A stretch of 64,000 nucleotides of DNA. Origin: Microbacterium sp. 2FI (GTDB lineage Bacteria > Actinomycetota > Actinomycetes > Actinomycetales > Microbacteriaceae). The stretch is from positions 1 through 64,000 of the forward strand of contig NZ_SCMR01000009.1 of the NCBI RefSeq assembly GCF_005502885.1, read 5' to 3'. Shown in pieces: positions 53,391 through 63,022 of the stretch. The position numbers were made by a program, and so were the translations under genes. Numbering within the stretch: position 1 is the first letter of the stretch; each line of letters opens with the position of its first letter. A model generated the notes under the pieces. The model was not told the origin of the DNA, made no database searches, and was given only the letters and a program-made list of their open reading frames with translations.

Positions 53391-55123
53391 CCGCCACCCT
53401 CCCGCAGCTGCGGCTCACCCGACCCCCCGCGACGATCGCCGAGCGCGCGCCGCGGCGTCCGATCTCCGCCGAGCGGGTCGCAGCAGTGCTCACTCTCGTC
53501 GCGATCCTCGCCCTCGCGGTGGCCGCACTCGCAGAGGTCGACATCTCGATCGTCGACATGATCGGCAGCTGGGCGAACGCGGAGCGGTTCTTCGCGCGCG
53601 TCGGCGGCGTGACATTCCCGCCCGCAGGCGAGCTCGCCTATCTCATCGCGCTCACCCTCGGCATCGTGCTCACGGGAACACTGCTCGCCGCCGTGCTCTC
53701 CATACCGATCGCCTACCTCGCCGCCTCGAACACGACGCCGGGGAACGCGTGGCGCGCCGCCGCGCGCTTCGCAGGCGTCCTGGCCCGCGCCCTGCCCGAT
53801 GTGGTCCTTGCGATGGTGTTCGTGCTGATGTTCTCGCTGGGCGCCCTCCCCGGCATCCTCGCCATCGGCATCCACTCGATCGGCATGATCTCGAAGATGT
53901 TCGCCGACGCGGTCGAGCAGATCGATGAAGGACCGCGGCTCGCGATCCGTGCAGCCGGCGGCTCGAGGCTGCAGGAGTTCACGAGCGGCGTCCTGCCCCA
54001 GGTTCTCCCGTCGTGGGTCGCGACCGTCCTCCACCGCAACGACATCAACCTCCGCGGCTCGGTGGTGCTCGGCTACGTCGGCGTCGCGGGGCTCGGGCTC
54101 GAGATGTCGACGGCGTTCAAGTCGCTCGACTACGGCCGAGGGCTCGGCATCGCGCTCGTCATCCTCGTGCTCTGCATCGTGATCGAGATCGTCTCGAGCG
54201 TCGTGCGCGCCGCGATGCTCGGGGCCGCCGGCGACCGCCGCACGTGGGTGGACCGGGTGCTGCATCGCCGCATCGCGCGTCCGGCATCGACACGGGATGC
54301 CGCGCCCGCTGCCCCCGGCTGGGCGGCTTCGCCGGCCTCCGCCGTCCGACGCCCCTGGACGGGGGAACGAGTCCGCAACGTCGCAGCAGGCTGGGTCGCC
54401 GCCGCGCTCGTCGTCGCCGGAGTCTGGGTCTGCCAGATCGACTGGGCCGACTTCTTCACGGTGTGGGCGAAGATCCCTGCCGTCGCCGTGCAGTTCTGGC
54501 CGCCGACGTTCGGCGTCTACGGAGCCGAGGTGCTCTTCGAGGCCCTCCGCGAGACCATCGCGATCGCGCTCGCGGCCACGCTCCTGACCCTCGGCCCCTC
54601 CCTGCTCCTGGGCTCCCTCGCCGCACGCAACGTCGCGCCGAACAGCGGCACCCGCGGACTCGCGCGCTTCCTGCTCGTCGGCATCCGCGGGGTGCCCGAG
54701 CTCATCCTCGCGATCATCCTCATCGTCATCACGGGGCTCGGCATGCAGGCCGGCACCCTTGCGCTCGCCTTCGGCGGCATCGGGCTGCTCGGAAAGCTCG
54801 TCGCCGATTCGCTCGAGGAGGTGGAGCGCGGCCCCGAGCGCGCGCTCATGGCGACGGGCGCCACGCGGCTGCAGGTGTATGCCGGCGCCACCGTGCCGCA
54901 GAGCGGCCGAGCGATGATCGGCCACGGCTTCTACATGCTCGACACGAATCTGCGCGCGGCGACGATCCTCGGGATCGTCGGCGGCGGCGGCGTGGGCTAC
55001 TACCTGCTCAATGCCAGCCAGGGTTCGAACTACGGCATGGTGACCGCCATCGTGCTGATGATCCTCGCGTGCGTGCTCGTCGTGGAGGGCCTCGCGATGT
55101 GGATGAGGAAGGTGTTCCGATGA
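53387..55123 (+). CDS. phnE: Phosphonate ABC importer, fused two-domain PhnE permease
   Basis: A 578-residue chain with two PhnE permease domains, about residues 75-275 and 370-575. Coupling loops are DEGPRLAIRAAGGSRLQEF and ERGPERALMATGATRLQVY. Each half has the LPDVVLAMVFVLMF or VPELILAIILIVIT helix typical of PhnE. Most bacteria encode one PhnE or two separate genes; here the halves are fused with a loop of about 60 residues rich in Ala/Pro/Arg. ATGA overlaps on both sides indicate tight coupling. Confidence 0.9.
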   Translation: MTATLPQLRLTRPPATIAERAPRRPISAERVAAVLTLVAILALAVAALAEVDISIVDMIGSWANAERFFARVGGVTFPPAGELAYLIALTLGIVLTGTLLAAVLSIPIAYLAASNTTPGNAWRAAARFAGVLARALPDVVLAMVFVLMFSLGALPGILAIGIHSIGMISKMFADAVEQIDEGPRLAIRAAGGSRLQEFTSGVLPQVLPSWVATVLHRNDINLRGSVVLGYVGVAGLGLEMSTAFKSLDYGRGLGIALVILVLCIVIEIVSSVVRAAMLGAAGDRRTWVDRVLHRRIARPASTRDAAPAAPGWAASPASAVRRPWTGERVRNVAAGWVAAALVVAGVWVCQIDWADFFTVWAKIPAVAVQFWPPTFGVYGAEVLFEALRETIAIALAATLLTLGPSLLLGSLAARNVAPNSGTRGLARFLLVGIRGVPELILAIILIVITGLGMQAGTLALAFGGIGLLGKLVADSLEEVERGPERALMATGATRLQVYAGATVPQSGRAMIGHGFYMLDTNLRAATILGIVGGGGVGYYLLNASQGSNYGMVTAIVLMILACVLVVEGLAMWMRKVFR

Positions 55124-56256
55124 GTCATCGATTCGATGTCGTCGTGGTCGGCGCGGGAATCGTCGGCCTCGGTGCCGCGTACGCCGCTGTCACCCGCGGT
55201 CAGTCCGTGGTCGTGGTCGACCGCGGCGACGAGCCGAGCGGAGCGAGCATCCGCAACTTCGGACACCTGTGCATCGGTGCGCAGACCGGCGCGGCGCGCG
55301 AGTACGCCGATGCCTCGCGACCGCTGTGGATCCGGCTCGCCGCCGACGCGGGCTTCTGGCTCCGCGAGTCCGGCACCCTCGTGGCCGCGCGGCACGACGA
55401 TGAGCTGGCGCTGCTCGAGGCGGCCGGACGAGAGGGCGGCATCGAGATGCTCGACGCCGCCGATCTCGAGCGTCGCAGCGGGGTGGCGCCGGGCTCGACG
55501 ATCGGCGGAGCGACGATCGCTCCCGATCTGCAGACCGATCCGCGCACTGCGTCGGCGGCGATCCGCGCCCACCTCGCCTCACTCGGCGTCGAGTTCCGAC
55601 TCCGCACCGCTGTCACCGGGGTCGCGACGGGCCGCGTCGACACGACGCGCGGCACCATCTGGGCCGGGACTGTCGTGGTCGCGGTGAACCACGACATCGA
55701 CCAGTTGCTGCCGGAGCTCGCCGAGCACGCCCAGGTCGTTCGCTGCGGGCTCGACATGCTGCGCGTCCGCGCCGATCTGACGGCTCCGCTCAGGGCGCCC
55801 CTCCTCACGGGGTGGTCGCTCGTGCGCTACGGACGATTCGCCGCTCTCCCCGAGTCCGCCGCGGTACGCGCTCGCCTCCATCGCGAGCGCCCCGAGCTCG
55901 CCGCAATCGACCTCAACCAGATGTACACGCAGCTGCCGGACGGATCGCTCATCGTCGGCGACACGCACTGGCGTGGAGCGAGCATCGCGCCGTTCCAGCA
56001 GGAGGATGCCGCGGAGCTGCTGCTGGCCGAGTTCGAGGCGATCTTCGGCGTGACGCCGCGGCCGGTCGAGCGCTGGCAGGGCATCTACGCGAGCGGCCCC
56101 GAGGACTTCCTCGTTGCCGAGCCGGTGACCGACGTCCTCGTCCTGACGGCGACGACCGGCATCGGCATGACCACCGGTCTCGGCCTCGCCGAGCTGAACC
56201 TCGCCCCGCGCCTGGGCGCGCGGCCGAACCCGATCCGGGAAGGAATCCCCGCATGA
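55120..56256 (+). CDS. FAD-dependent oxidoreductase, phosphonate-associated (TIGR03364-like)
   Basis: A 378-residue D-amino-acid-oxidase-fold protein. The dinucleotide loop is VVVVGAGIVGLGAAYAA at the start, followed by EPSGASIRNFGHLCIGAQTG, a hallmark of the subfamily that sits in phosphonate operons. C-terminal FAD contacts are in LTATTGIGMTTGLGLAE. By family knowledge, such oxidases deaminate 2-aminoethylphosphonate or its N-methyl form to phosphonoacetaldehyde. No PhnW transaminase is present, so this enzyme probably takes its place. It overlaps phnE and the hydrolase by 4 nt. Confidence 0.87.
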   Translation: MSHRFDVVVVGAGIVGLGAAYAAVTRGQSVVVVDRGDEPSGASIRNFGHLCIGAQTGAAREYADASRPLWIRLAADAGFWLRESGTLVAARHDDELALLEAAGREGGIEMLDAADLERRSGVAPGSTIGGATIAPDLQTDPRTASAAIRAHLASLGVEFRLRTAVTGVATGRVDTTRGTIWAGTVVVAVNHDIDQLLPELAEHAQVVRCGLDMLRVRADLTAPLRAPLLTGWSLVRYGRFAALPESAAVRARLHRERPELAAIDLNQMYTQLPDGSLIVGDTHWRGASIAPFQQEDAAELLLAEFEAIFGVTPRPVERWQGIYASGPEDFLVAEPVTDVLVLTATTGIGMTTGLGLAELNLAPRLGARPNPIREGIPA

Positions 56257-56990
56257 CCGCACTCACCACCTCCTCCGTCGCCGACACCGCCGCCGAGCAG
56301 GCCGACGGAATCGCCACCGCCGAACTGGTCGTCCTCGATATGGCGGGCACCACCGTGCGCGACGACGGCATCGTCGAGCGGGCGTTCGAGCGGGCGGCCG
56401 CGACGACCGGCGTCGGCGCGCAGTTGCCCGACGGCTACGCCCTCGACTACGTCCGCGCGACGATGGGCCAGTCGAAGATCGAGGTGTTCACGCACCTCGC
56501 CGGCGGCGACCGGGCGAAGGCGGAGGAGGCCACTGCCGCCTTCGAGGCCGCCTACGAAGCACTGATCGCAGAAGAGGGCGTGGAGGCGATCCCGGGCGCG
56601 GCCGAGACACTGCATATCCTCCGTGATCGCGGCATCCGCATCGTCTTCACGACGGGGTTCTCGCCGGTGACGCGCGACGCGATCCTCGATGCGCTGGACT
56701 GGCACGGACTGGCCGACACGGCGCTGTCTCCTGCGGATGTCGGTCGCGGCCGACCCGCACCCGACCTCGTGCTCGCCGCGGCGATCCGCGCGCGCGTGTC
56801 GTCGATGAGCGCGGTCGTCGTGGTGGGCGACACCGCCAGCGATGTCGCGTCGGGTCTCGCGGCGCGGGCAGGTCTCGTGGTGGGCGTGCTCACCGGCGCG
56901 CACGACGAGGCGACACTGTCTGCCGCCGGCGCCCACGCCGTGATCGCCTCCGTCCGCGGGCTGCCTGAGCTGCTCGGCCTCGATGCCTGA
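56253..56990 (+). CDS. Phosphonatase-like HAD hydrolase
   Basis: A 245-residue HAD-superfamily protein close to PhnX (phosphonoacetaldehyde hydrolase). The nucleophile motif is LDMAGTTVRDDG with Asp29 and the Ala typical of phosphonatases. Motif II is FTTGFSP, and motif III/IV is VVGDTASDVASGL. The cap segment YVRATMGQSKIEVFTHL has an MGxxK Lys (Lys75) like the Schiff-base Lys of PhnX, so C-P cleavage of phosphonoacetaldehyde is plausible. Relatives in such operons are only called phosphonatase-like. 4-nt overlap upstream; it overlaps the alcohol dehydrogenase start by 8 nt. Confidence 0.87.
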   Translation: MTALTTSSVADTAAEQADGIATAELVVLDMAGTTVRDDGIVERAFERAAATTGVGAQLPDGYALDYVRATMGQSKIEVFTHLAGGDRAKAEEATAAFEAAYEALIAEEGVEAIPGAAETLHILRDRGIRIVFTTGFSPVTRDAILDALDWHGLADTALSPADVGRGRPAPDLVLAAAIRARVSSMSAVVVVGDTASDVASGLAARAGLVVGVLTGAHDEATLSAAGAHAVIASVRGLPELLGLDA

Positions 56991-58128
56991 CGTGCCGACG
57001 GTCACGGCGCCCGGTGCTGTCGGCACGCCCGTTCGCATCGACCTCGACCCGCCCGCCGTCGCGATGGTATGGCTCGGCGCCGACCGTCCCCACGAAGTCG
57101 TGGCAGTGCCGCGAGTCGCCCTCGCACCCGGCGAAGCGCTGGTGGCGATCGAGCTCGCGACGATCTGCGGATCGGATGTGCACACCACCGCCGGCCGCAG
57201 GCGCGCGCCCGTGCCGCTGGTGCTCGGACACGAGTACGTCGGGCGAATCGTCGCGACCGGCGGAGACGTCCGGGCGATCGACGGATCGCTGCTGTTTCAC
57301 GGCGACCGCGTGGTGTGGTCGATCATGGCCGGGTGCGGCACGTGCGACCGCTGTCGGCGCGGCATACCGCAGAAGTGTCGCGCACTCGTGAAGTACGGTC
57401 ACGAGCGCCTCGAGCCGCGGTGGGAGCTGACCGGCGGGTTCGCGTCGCATGTGCACCTGAGGCGCGGGACCGCGATGCTCCGGGTGTCGGAGTCGGTGCC
57501 GGCCGAGGTCCTCGCGCCCGCGTCGTGTGGCACAGCAACCGCCTGGGCCGCGGTCGAGCGCGCCGACGACACCACCGACATCGATGACGCCGTCGTGCTC
57601 GTCCTCGGCGCGGGCCTCATCGGGCTCACCGCAGCCGCGATCGCGGCAGACCGCGGCGCGCGCGTCATCGTCGCCGATCCCGACGCCCGCCGCCGCGACC
57701 TCGCGCTGCGGTTCGGCGCGGCCGCAGCGGTCGACCCGCTCGATCCGTCGGCGCGAGAAGCCGCCCTGGCTGACCTCGGCCGAGCAGAGATCGACGTGGT
57801 GATCGAGGCGTCGGGTTCAGCCGCGGCGGTCGCCTCCGCGATCGATGCGGTCGGGGTGGGCGGAATCGTGGTGCTGGTCGGAAGCGTCTTCCCCGGCGGT
57901 TCTCTGACCGTCGACCCCGAGCGGCTCGTCCGCAACCTCGTGACGATCAGCGGCGTGCACAACTACACCCCGCACGACCTGCACGCCGCGGTCCGGTTCC
58001 TGCACGCGCGACACACCCGGTACCCCTTCGACGAGCTCGTCGGTGCACGGATGCCGCTCGCCGACGTCGATGCCGCGCTGGAGCTTGCCCGCAGCGGCGA
58101 TTCGGTGCGGGTGGGGCTGGTCCCCTAG
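56983..58128 (+). CDS. Zinc alcohol dehydrogenase, phosphonate-associated (TIGR03366-like)
   Basis: A 381-residue zinc-dependent MDR. Catalytic-zinc residues are in ATICGSDVHT and GHEYVG; the structural-zinc loop is CGTCDRCRRGIPQKC; the Rossmann loop is VLGAGLIGLTAAA. Related dehydrogenases recur in phosphonate operons and may reduce or oxidise the aldehyde or alcohol left after C-P chemistry, such as phosphonoacetaldehyde, acetaldehyde or a hydroxyphosphonate. The exact step is not established. It is the last gene of the phosphonate operon and converges with the DUF1349 gene. Confidence 0.87.
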   Translation: MPDVPTVTAPGAVGTPVRIDLDPPAVAMVWLGADRPHEVVAVPRVALAPGEALVAIELATICGSDVHTTAGRRRAPVPLVLGHEYVGRIVATGGDVRAIDGSLLFHGDRVVWSIMAGCGTCDRCRRGIPQKCRALVKYGHERLEPRWELTGGFASHVHLRRGTAMLRVSESVPAEVLAPASCGTATAWAAVERADDTTDIDDAVVLVLGAGLIGLTAAAIAADRGARVIVADPDARRRDLALRFGAAAAVDPLDPSAREAALADLGRAEIDVVIEASGSAAAVASAIDAVGVGGIVVLVGSVFPGGSLTVDPERLVRNLVTISGVHNYTPHDLHAAVRFLHARHTRYPFDELVGARMPLADVDAALELARSGDSVRVGLVP

Positions 58129-58162
58129 GCAGCGACGCGCGTCGATCCGCGGTCGCGAGGCG

Positions 58163-58753
58163 TCAGGAGCCGTCGCGGTAGTCGGTCGGGATCTCGAGGT
58201 CGAAGACGATCTCGTCGAACACGACCTCGAACGCTCCGCCCATCGGGGACTGTGCCATGAAGCCGACAGTCACGGGCAGCTCAGGCTCGAAGCGGAAGAG
58301 CCGCACGAAGTCCCAGACCTCCCCGTCGGCCGACGAGTGGAACGCCCAGACGTGTCCGTCCCTGACCACGCGCAAGAGCACCGACCCGGCTGCGACGACC
58401 GGCCCGTTGCAGTCGTCGGAGAAGCGGTCGGTGACGACGGACACCACCATGTCGGTTCCCTGCGGAGACCGCTCGAAGCACAGCTTCGCCCAGTGGTCGG
58501 GCGAAGCCCACAGCGACAGGCTCGGCGCGTCGAAGGTCGTGCGAGGGCCCTCGACCGATGCACGTGCCGACAGCGAGAACCGATCAGGAGCGGTGAACCC
58601 GAGCAGGGCGGCGTCGTGCTGGCGGGCCGTACCGAACGCGTCGTTGGACCAGTCACTGCCGGGGGCGGCGACGAGCGTCAGCCGCCCCGACGTGTCTCCC
58701 GAGGACTCGCCGGGCAGCGGCATCCAATCGAGTGCGGGGAGGGGGATGCCCAT
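58163..58753 (-). CDS. DUF1349 (concanavalin-like) protein
   Basis: A 196-residue DUF1349 protein, an all-beta jelly roll of concanavalin A type that may bind carbohydrate. Landmarks are SDWSNDAFGTARQHDAALLGF, SLSLWASPDHWAKLCFERS, VVSVVTDRFSDDCNGP, a WAFHSSADGEVWDFVRLFRF pair of strands and VGFMAQSPMGG. It has no signal peptide, so it is intracellular. It is the last gene of the minus-strand sugar operon, 16 bp after a small membrane peptide gene. A role on the imported sugar is likely but unproven. Confidence 0.85.
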   Translation of the reverse strand: MGIPLPALDWMPLPGESSGDTSGRLTLVAAPGSDWSNDAFGTARQHDAALLGFTAPDRFSLSARASVEGPRTTFDAPSLSLWASPDHWAKLCFERSPQGTDMVVSVVTDRFSDDCNGPVVAAGSVLLRVVRDGHVWAFHSSADGEVWDFVRLFRFEPELPVTVGFMAQSPMGGAFEVVFDEIVFDLEIPTDYRDGS

Positions 58754-58769
58754 CTCTCCTGCTCCTTCT

Positions 58770-58910
58770 TTACGTTGCGAGGATGCCGATCACGCCCGAC
58801 CCGACGAGATAGAGGCCGACGGCCGCGCCGATCCACCACATCATGATGCGCGCGGGCGATGGTGCGGTGCGCTTGCCGACGGGCCCGCCCGCGCCGTCAG
58901 TTGCCGGCAC
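58770..58910 (-). CDS. Small single-helix membrane peptide (46 aa)
   Basis: A 46-codon reading frame starts at a GTG inside the last codons of the sugar permease gene (14-nt overlap) and ends with TAA just before the DUF1349 gene. Residues 1-21 are Gly/Pro/Arg-rich; residues 22-46 (IMMWWIGAAVGLYLVG...) form one clear transmembrane helix. The overlap and the conserved operon position suggest a coupled small membrane protein of the transporter. An internal ATG pair (MMWW) would give a 24-residue form. No known family is recognised. Confidence 0.5.
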   Translation of the reverse strand: MPATDGAGGPVGKRTAPSPARIMMWWIGAAVGLYLVGSGVIGILAT

Positions 58911-60135
58911 GACGCTTGTTGTACACGTCGAAGGCGACCGCGAGGAGCAGCACGAGACCCTTGACAGCCTGCTGCCATTCGATCCCGATGCCCATGATCG
59001 ACATGCCGTTGTTCAGGACGCCGATGATGAGGCCGCCGATGATCGCGCCGGCGATGGTTCCGACGCCACCCTGAACGGCTGCGCCGCCGATGAACGCTGC
59101 CGAGATGGCCTCGAGCTCGAAGCCGTCACCCGCCTTCGGGCCGGCCAGGTTCAGCCGCGCCGTGAAGATGAGTCCGGCGAGCGCCGCGAGGAAGCCCATG
59201 TTCACGAACAGCCAGAAGTCGATGCGACGGGTCTTGATGCCCGAGAGCTCCGCCGCGTGACGATTGCCGCCGATCGCGTAGATGTGGCGGCCGAACACCG
59301 AACGGTTCATCACGACGCCGTAGACCAGCACCAGCACGGCGAGGATCACGAGCGTCACCGGGATGCCCTTGTAAGACGCGAGTGCCCACGCGAAGAAGCC
59401 GATCGCTGCCGAAGCCAGGATGAGCTTCGCGATGAACCAGCCGAACGGCTCGACCTCTTGCCCGTACTGCGCGCGACCGCGGCGGGTGCGCACCTGCTGA
59501 ATGCAGAGCGCGACGATGGCCGCCGCGCCGAGGAGCAGTGTGAACAGGTCGGGAACGCCCTCGCCGAGAACGCCCGAGAGGAAGCCGTTGCCGAGCGCAC
59601 GGTACTCCGCCGGGAACGACCCGATGTTGGAGTTGCCGAGCACCGCGAGGGCGAGACCGCGGAAGACGAGCATGCCGGCGAGGGTCACGATGAAGGCGGG
59701 GATGCCGACGAACGCGATCCAGAATCCCTGCCATGCGCCGACCAGGGCTCCGATGACGAGCGAGAGGACGACGGCGAGCCACCAGGGCAGCCCGACCTCG
59801 ACGGTCAGCACCCCCGAGACGGCGCCGATGAAGGCCGCCACCGAGCCGACCGAGAGGTCGATGTGGCCGGCGATGATGACCATCACCATCCCGATGGCGA
59901 GCACCAGGATGTAGCCGTTCTGGACGACGAGGTTGGAGATGTTCTGCGGCCGGAGCAGGATCCCGTCGGTCAGCACGGTGAACAGCGCGACGACGGCGAC
60001 GAGCGCGAGGAAGATCCCGTTGCGTCCGAGGTCGGCGAGGACGTGCGTGAGCCTGCGGGTGAAGGCGTTGTCGGTGGGATTGATGGCGGCGCCGACGGCG
60101 TGCGGTTCGCCGCCGGGCGGGATGTCGTTCGACAT
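58897..60135 (-). CDS. mmsB: Multiple-monosaccharide ABC importer permease (MmsB/GguB type)
   Basis: A 412-residue permease of the ribose/xylose class with about ten helices. Landmarks are PQNISNLVVQNGYILVLAIGMV, the signature VIIAGHIDLSVGSVAAFIGA, MLVFRGLALAVLGN, FGRHIYAIGGNRHAAELSGI and FIGGAAVQGGVGTIAGAIIGG. It partners the double-domain ATPase upstream and the ChvE-like binder. Likely substrates are aldoses such as arabinose, galactose, xylose or glucose. AAAGAAG lies before the ATG. Confidence 0.9.
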   Translation of the reverse strand: MSNDIPPGGEPHAVGAAINPTDNAFTRRLTHVLADLGRNGIFLALVAVVALFTVLTDGILLRPQNISNLVVQNGYILVLAIGMVMVIIAGHIDLSVGSVAAFIGAVSGVLTVEVGLPWWLAVVLSLVIGALVGAWQGFWIAFVGIPAFIVTLAGMLVFRGLALAVLGNSNIGSFPAEYRALGNGFLSGVLGEGVPDLFTLLLGAAAIVALCIQQVRTRRGRAQYGQEVEPFGWFIAKLILASAAIGFFAWALASYKGIPVTLVILAVLVLVYGVVMNRSVFGRHIYAIGGNRHAAELSGIKTRRIDFWLFVNMGFLAALAGLIFTARLNLAGPKAGDGFELEAISAAFIGGAAVQGGVGTIAGAIIGGLIIGVLNNGMSIMGIGIEWQQAVKGLVLLLAVAFDVYNKRRAGN

Positions 60136-60159
60136 GGTGGCTTCTTTCGTGCGCAGCCC

Positions 60160-61689
60160 TCAGCGGGGCTTGTCCATGGTCATGAGCTTGAGAACGGCCT
60201 CGGGAGTGGCCTCGGCGATGGGCAGCTCGCCTGTGATGCGCCCTTCGCTGAGCGCATAGATGCGGTCGGAGATCCCCAGCAGCTCGGGCAGTTCGGATGA
60301 GATCACGACGATGCCTTTGCCGGATGCCGCGAGCTCGTTGATGATCGTGTAGATCTCGTACTTCGCGCCGACGTCGATCCCGCGGGTGGGTTCGTCGAGG
60401 ATCAGCACGTCGGGGTCGGAGTAGATCCACTTCGACAGGACGACCTTCTGCTGGTTGCCGCCCGACAGCTTGCCGGTGCGCACGAGCACGCTCGGCGCCT
60501 TGATGTTCATGCTGCGGCGGAACGTGTTCGCCGTGGCGAACTCCTCGTTGTCGTCGACCAGACCCCAGCGGGTGAGCTTGCGGAGGGACACCATCGAGAT
60601 ATTCCGCTTGATGTCTTCGATGAGGTTCAGCCCGAACGTCTTGCGGTCCTCGGTGGCATACGCCAGTCCGCTGCGGATCGCCTCGGCCACGGTGCGCGTC
60701 TTGATCTCGTCGCCCCGCATGTAGGCGCGACCCGAGATGCGGCTGCCGTAGCTGCGACCGAACAGGCTCATGGCGAACTCGGTTCGCCCCGCTCCCATGA
60801 GGCCGGCGATGCCCACGACCTCGCCGGCTCGCACCGAGAGCGAAACGTTGTCGACCATCACGCGGGTGGAATCCTGCGGGTGGTGGGCGGTCCAGTCCTC
60901 GACCCGGAGCAGCTCGTCGCCGATGTGCGACTCGCGCGACGGATACCGGTGCTCGAGGTCGCGTCCGACCATGCCTCGGATGATGCGGTCCTCGGTGACG
61001 TCGACACGATCGATCGTCTCGATCGTCTTCCCGTCGCGGATGATCGTGACGGTATCGGCGATCTTCTCTATCTCGTTGAGTTTGTGGCTGATGATGATCG
61101 CGGTGACACCCTGGTCGCGCAGGCTCGAGATCAGCGTCAGCAGGTGATCGGAATCCTCGTCGTTGAGCGCCGCCGTGGGCTCGTCGAGGATCAGAAGCTC
61201 GACGTCTTTCGACAGCGCTTTGGCGATCTCGACCAGCTGCTGCTTGCCGACGCCGATCCGGTTCACGGCGGTCGCGGGGTTCTCGTGGAGTCCGACGCGG
61301 TCGAGGAGCCTCCGTGCCTCGAGGTTCGTGCGATTCCAGTCGATGAGGCCCGCGCGATCCCGGCGCTCGTTGTTCAGGAAGATGTTCTCGGCGATCGACA
61401 GGTACGGGCTGAGCGCCAGCTCCTGGTGGATGATCACGATGCCCTTGGCCTCGCTGTCGCGAAGGCTGCGGAAGGCGACCTGCTCGCCGTCGAACTCGAT
61501 GTCGCCCTCGAAGCCGCCGCTCGGATACACACCCGAGAGCACCTTCATCAGCGTCGACTTGCCGGCGCCGTTCTCACCGCAGATGGCGTGGATCTCGCCG
61601 CGTGCGACGGAGAAGGTCACGTCCGAGAGTGCGGTGACACCGGGGAACTTCTTCGTGATCCCCCGCATCCGGAGAATGTCGTCGACCAT
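60160..61689 (-). CDS. mmsA: Multiple-monosaccharide ABC importer ATPase (MmsA/GguA type)
   Basis: A 509-residue sugar ATPase with two ABC domains. The first has Walker [24 protein letters not shown] as its signature region and LLILDEP; the second has [23 protein letters not shown] and [12 protein letters not shown]. The degenerate second P-loop is normal for RbsA/XylG-class proteins. GAGGAG lies before the ATG. It lies between chvE and mmsB in one operon. Confidence 0.93.
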   Translation of the reverse strand: MVDDILRMRGITKKFPGVTALSDVTFSVARGEIHAICGENGAGKSTLMKVLSGVYPSGGFEGDIEFDGEQVAFRSLRDSEAKGIVIIHQELALSPYLSIAENIFLNNERRDRAGLIDWNRTNLEARRLLDRVGLHENPATAVNRIGVGKQQLVEIAKALSKDVELLILDEPTAALNDEDSDHLLTLISSLRDQGVTAIIISHKLNEIEKIADTVTIIRDGKTIETIDRVDVTEDRIIRGMVGRDLEHRYPSRESHIGDELLRVEDWTAHHPQDSTRVMVDNVSLSVRAGEVVGIAGLMGAGRTEFAMSLFGRSYGSRISGRAYMRGDEIKTRTVAEAIRSGLAYATEDRKTFGLNLIEDIKRNISMVSLRKLTRWGLVDDNEEFATANTFRRSMNIKAPSVLVRTGKLSGGNQQKVVLSKWIYSDPDVLILDEPTRGIDVGAKYEIYTIINELAASGKGIVVISSELPELLGISDRIYALSEGRITGELPIAEATPEAVLKLMTMDKPR

Positions 61690-61754
61690 CCTGGCTCCTC
61701 TTCATGAGGTGCCCCGGCCGGGCATCGAACCGCCCGGCCGGGACACGCGGTGTG

Positions 61755-62876
61755 TCAGTCGGCGATCTCGGCGTCGGTCCAGTAGCCACTGTCGACGAGG
61801 ACTGCCTGGATGTTCTCCTTGACGACGATCTGCGATTCGAGCAGGTACGACGGCACGACCTTCACGCCGTTGTCGTAGTCGGTGGTGTTGTTCACCTCGG
61901 GCTCTTCGTCGTTCAGCAGCGCGACAGCCATCGCGACGGCGACCTCGGCGAGGTTGCGCGTGTCCTTGAAGATGGTGGCGTACTGCTCGCCGCGGTTGAT
62001 GGCCTTCACCGAGTCGAGCTCGGCATCCTGGCCCGAGATGATCGGCCACTCGTCGCCGACCTCGTAGCCGGCGTCGGTGAGAGCCGAGATGATGCCGCGC
62101 GAGATGCCGTCGTACGGCGAGAGCACGGCGTCGACCTGCGTGCCGTCGGAGTAGTCGGCGGTGAGGATGTCTTCCATGCGGCTCTGAGCGGCTTCGCCGT
62201 CCCAGCGCAGAGTCGCCACCTGCTCGATGTCGGTCTGCCCCGACTGCACGACGAGGACCCCGTCGTCGATGAGCGGCTCGAGCACGCTCATGGCACCGTC
62301 GAAGAAGAAGAACGCGTTGTTGTCGTCGAGCGACCCCGCGAACAGCTCCACGTTGAACGGGCCGACAGGCGCGTCGGCCACCGGCTCGCCCTCCAGGTCG
62401 ACCAGGCCCAGCCCGTTCAGCAGCGAGTTCGCCTGCTGGATGCCGACCTTGAAGTTGTCGAACGACGCGTAGTAGTCGACGTTCTCGGTGTCGCGGATCA
62501 GTCGGTCGTACGCGATGACGGGAATGTCGGCGTCGGCCGCGGTCTGCAGCACCTCCGACAGCGTCGTGCCGTCGATCGACGCGATGATGAGCGCTTCCGC
62601 CCCCTTGGTGATCATGTTCTCGATCTGCGCGACCTGGGTGGGGATGTCGTCTTCGGCGTACTGCAGGTCGACCGTGAAGCCTTCGCCCTCGAGCTGGGCC
62701 TTGACGGCGTCGCCGTCCTGGATCCAGCGCTCGGAGCTCTTCGTCGGCATCGCGACGCCGATGAGTCCGCCCTCGCCGGCGCCTTCTGCGCCGGGCTCCG
62801 CGGCCCCGGAGCTGCAGGCCGAGAGCAGCAGTGCTCCGGCGGTGATCGCGGCCAGGAGTGTCTTCTTGCCCTTCAC
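61755..62876 (-). CDS. chvE: Multiple-sugar-binding lipoprotein ChvE-like
   Basis: A 373-residue sugar-binding protein. The signal peptide ends in LLLSAC (lipobox LSAC, about residues 18-21). The mature part follows Chv[65 protein letters not shown] and [28 protein letters not shown]. ChvE-type binders take several aldoses. GTG start with AAAGGAC upstream. It is first in the sugar ABC operon, next to a beta-galactosidase on the same strand, which suggests galactose- or arabinose-containing oligosaccharides. Confidence 0.93.
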   Translation of the reverse strand: MKGKKTLLAAITAGALLLSACSSGAAEPGAEGAGEGGLIGVAMPTKSSERWIQDGDAVKAQLEGEGFTVDLQYAEDDIPTQVAQIENMITKGAEALIIASIDGTTLSEVLQTAADADIPVIAYDRLIRDTENVDYYASFDNFKVGIQQANSLLNGLGLVDLEGEPVADAPVGPFNVELFAGSLDDNNAFFFFDGAMSVLEPLIDDGVLVVQSGQTDIEQVATLRWDGEAAQSRMEDILTADYSDGTQVDAVLSPYDGISRGIISALTDAGYEVGDEWPIISGQDAELDSVKAINRGEQYATIFKDTRNLAEVAVAMAVALLNDEEPEVNNTTDYDNGVKVVPSYLLESQIVVKENIQAVLVDSGYWTDAEIAD

Positions 62877-62983
62877 AATGTGTCCTTTCGTCGAGATGAG
62901 GTGGTGCAGAGGTGGTGGTGCCGTGCTGGATGTTCAGTTGTGGGAGGGATGCTGCGAGGGGCGCGTGGGCGCGCCGATCACCG

Positions 62984-63004
62984 CTGCCGCACAGCGCGCG
63001 GCAG
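62984..63004 (-). terminator. Weak hairpin between beta-galactosidase and chvE
   Basis: A 7-bp stem (CTGCCGC and GCGGCAG) with a 7-nt loop lies 19 bp after the beta-galactosidase stop on the minus strand. It could attenuate transcription into chvE. No T tract is present. Confidence 0.3.
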
Positions 63005-63022
63005 TGGAGAGGGGAGGTGCGA

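Noticed and set aside
51596..58128. C-P lyase phosphonate pathway
   Set aside because: No PhnG-PhnM genes are present; only importer, oxidase, HAD hydrolase and dehydrogenase are found.
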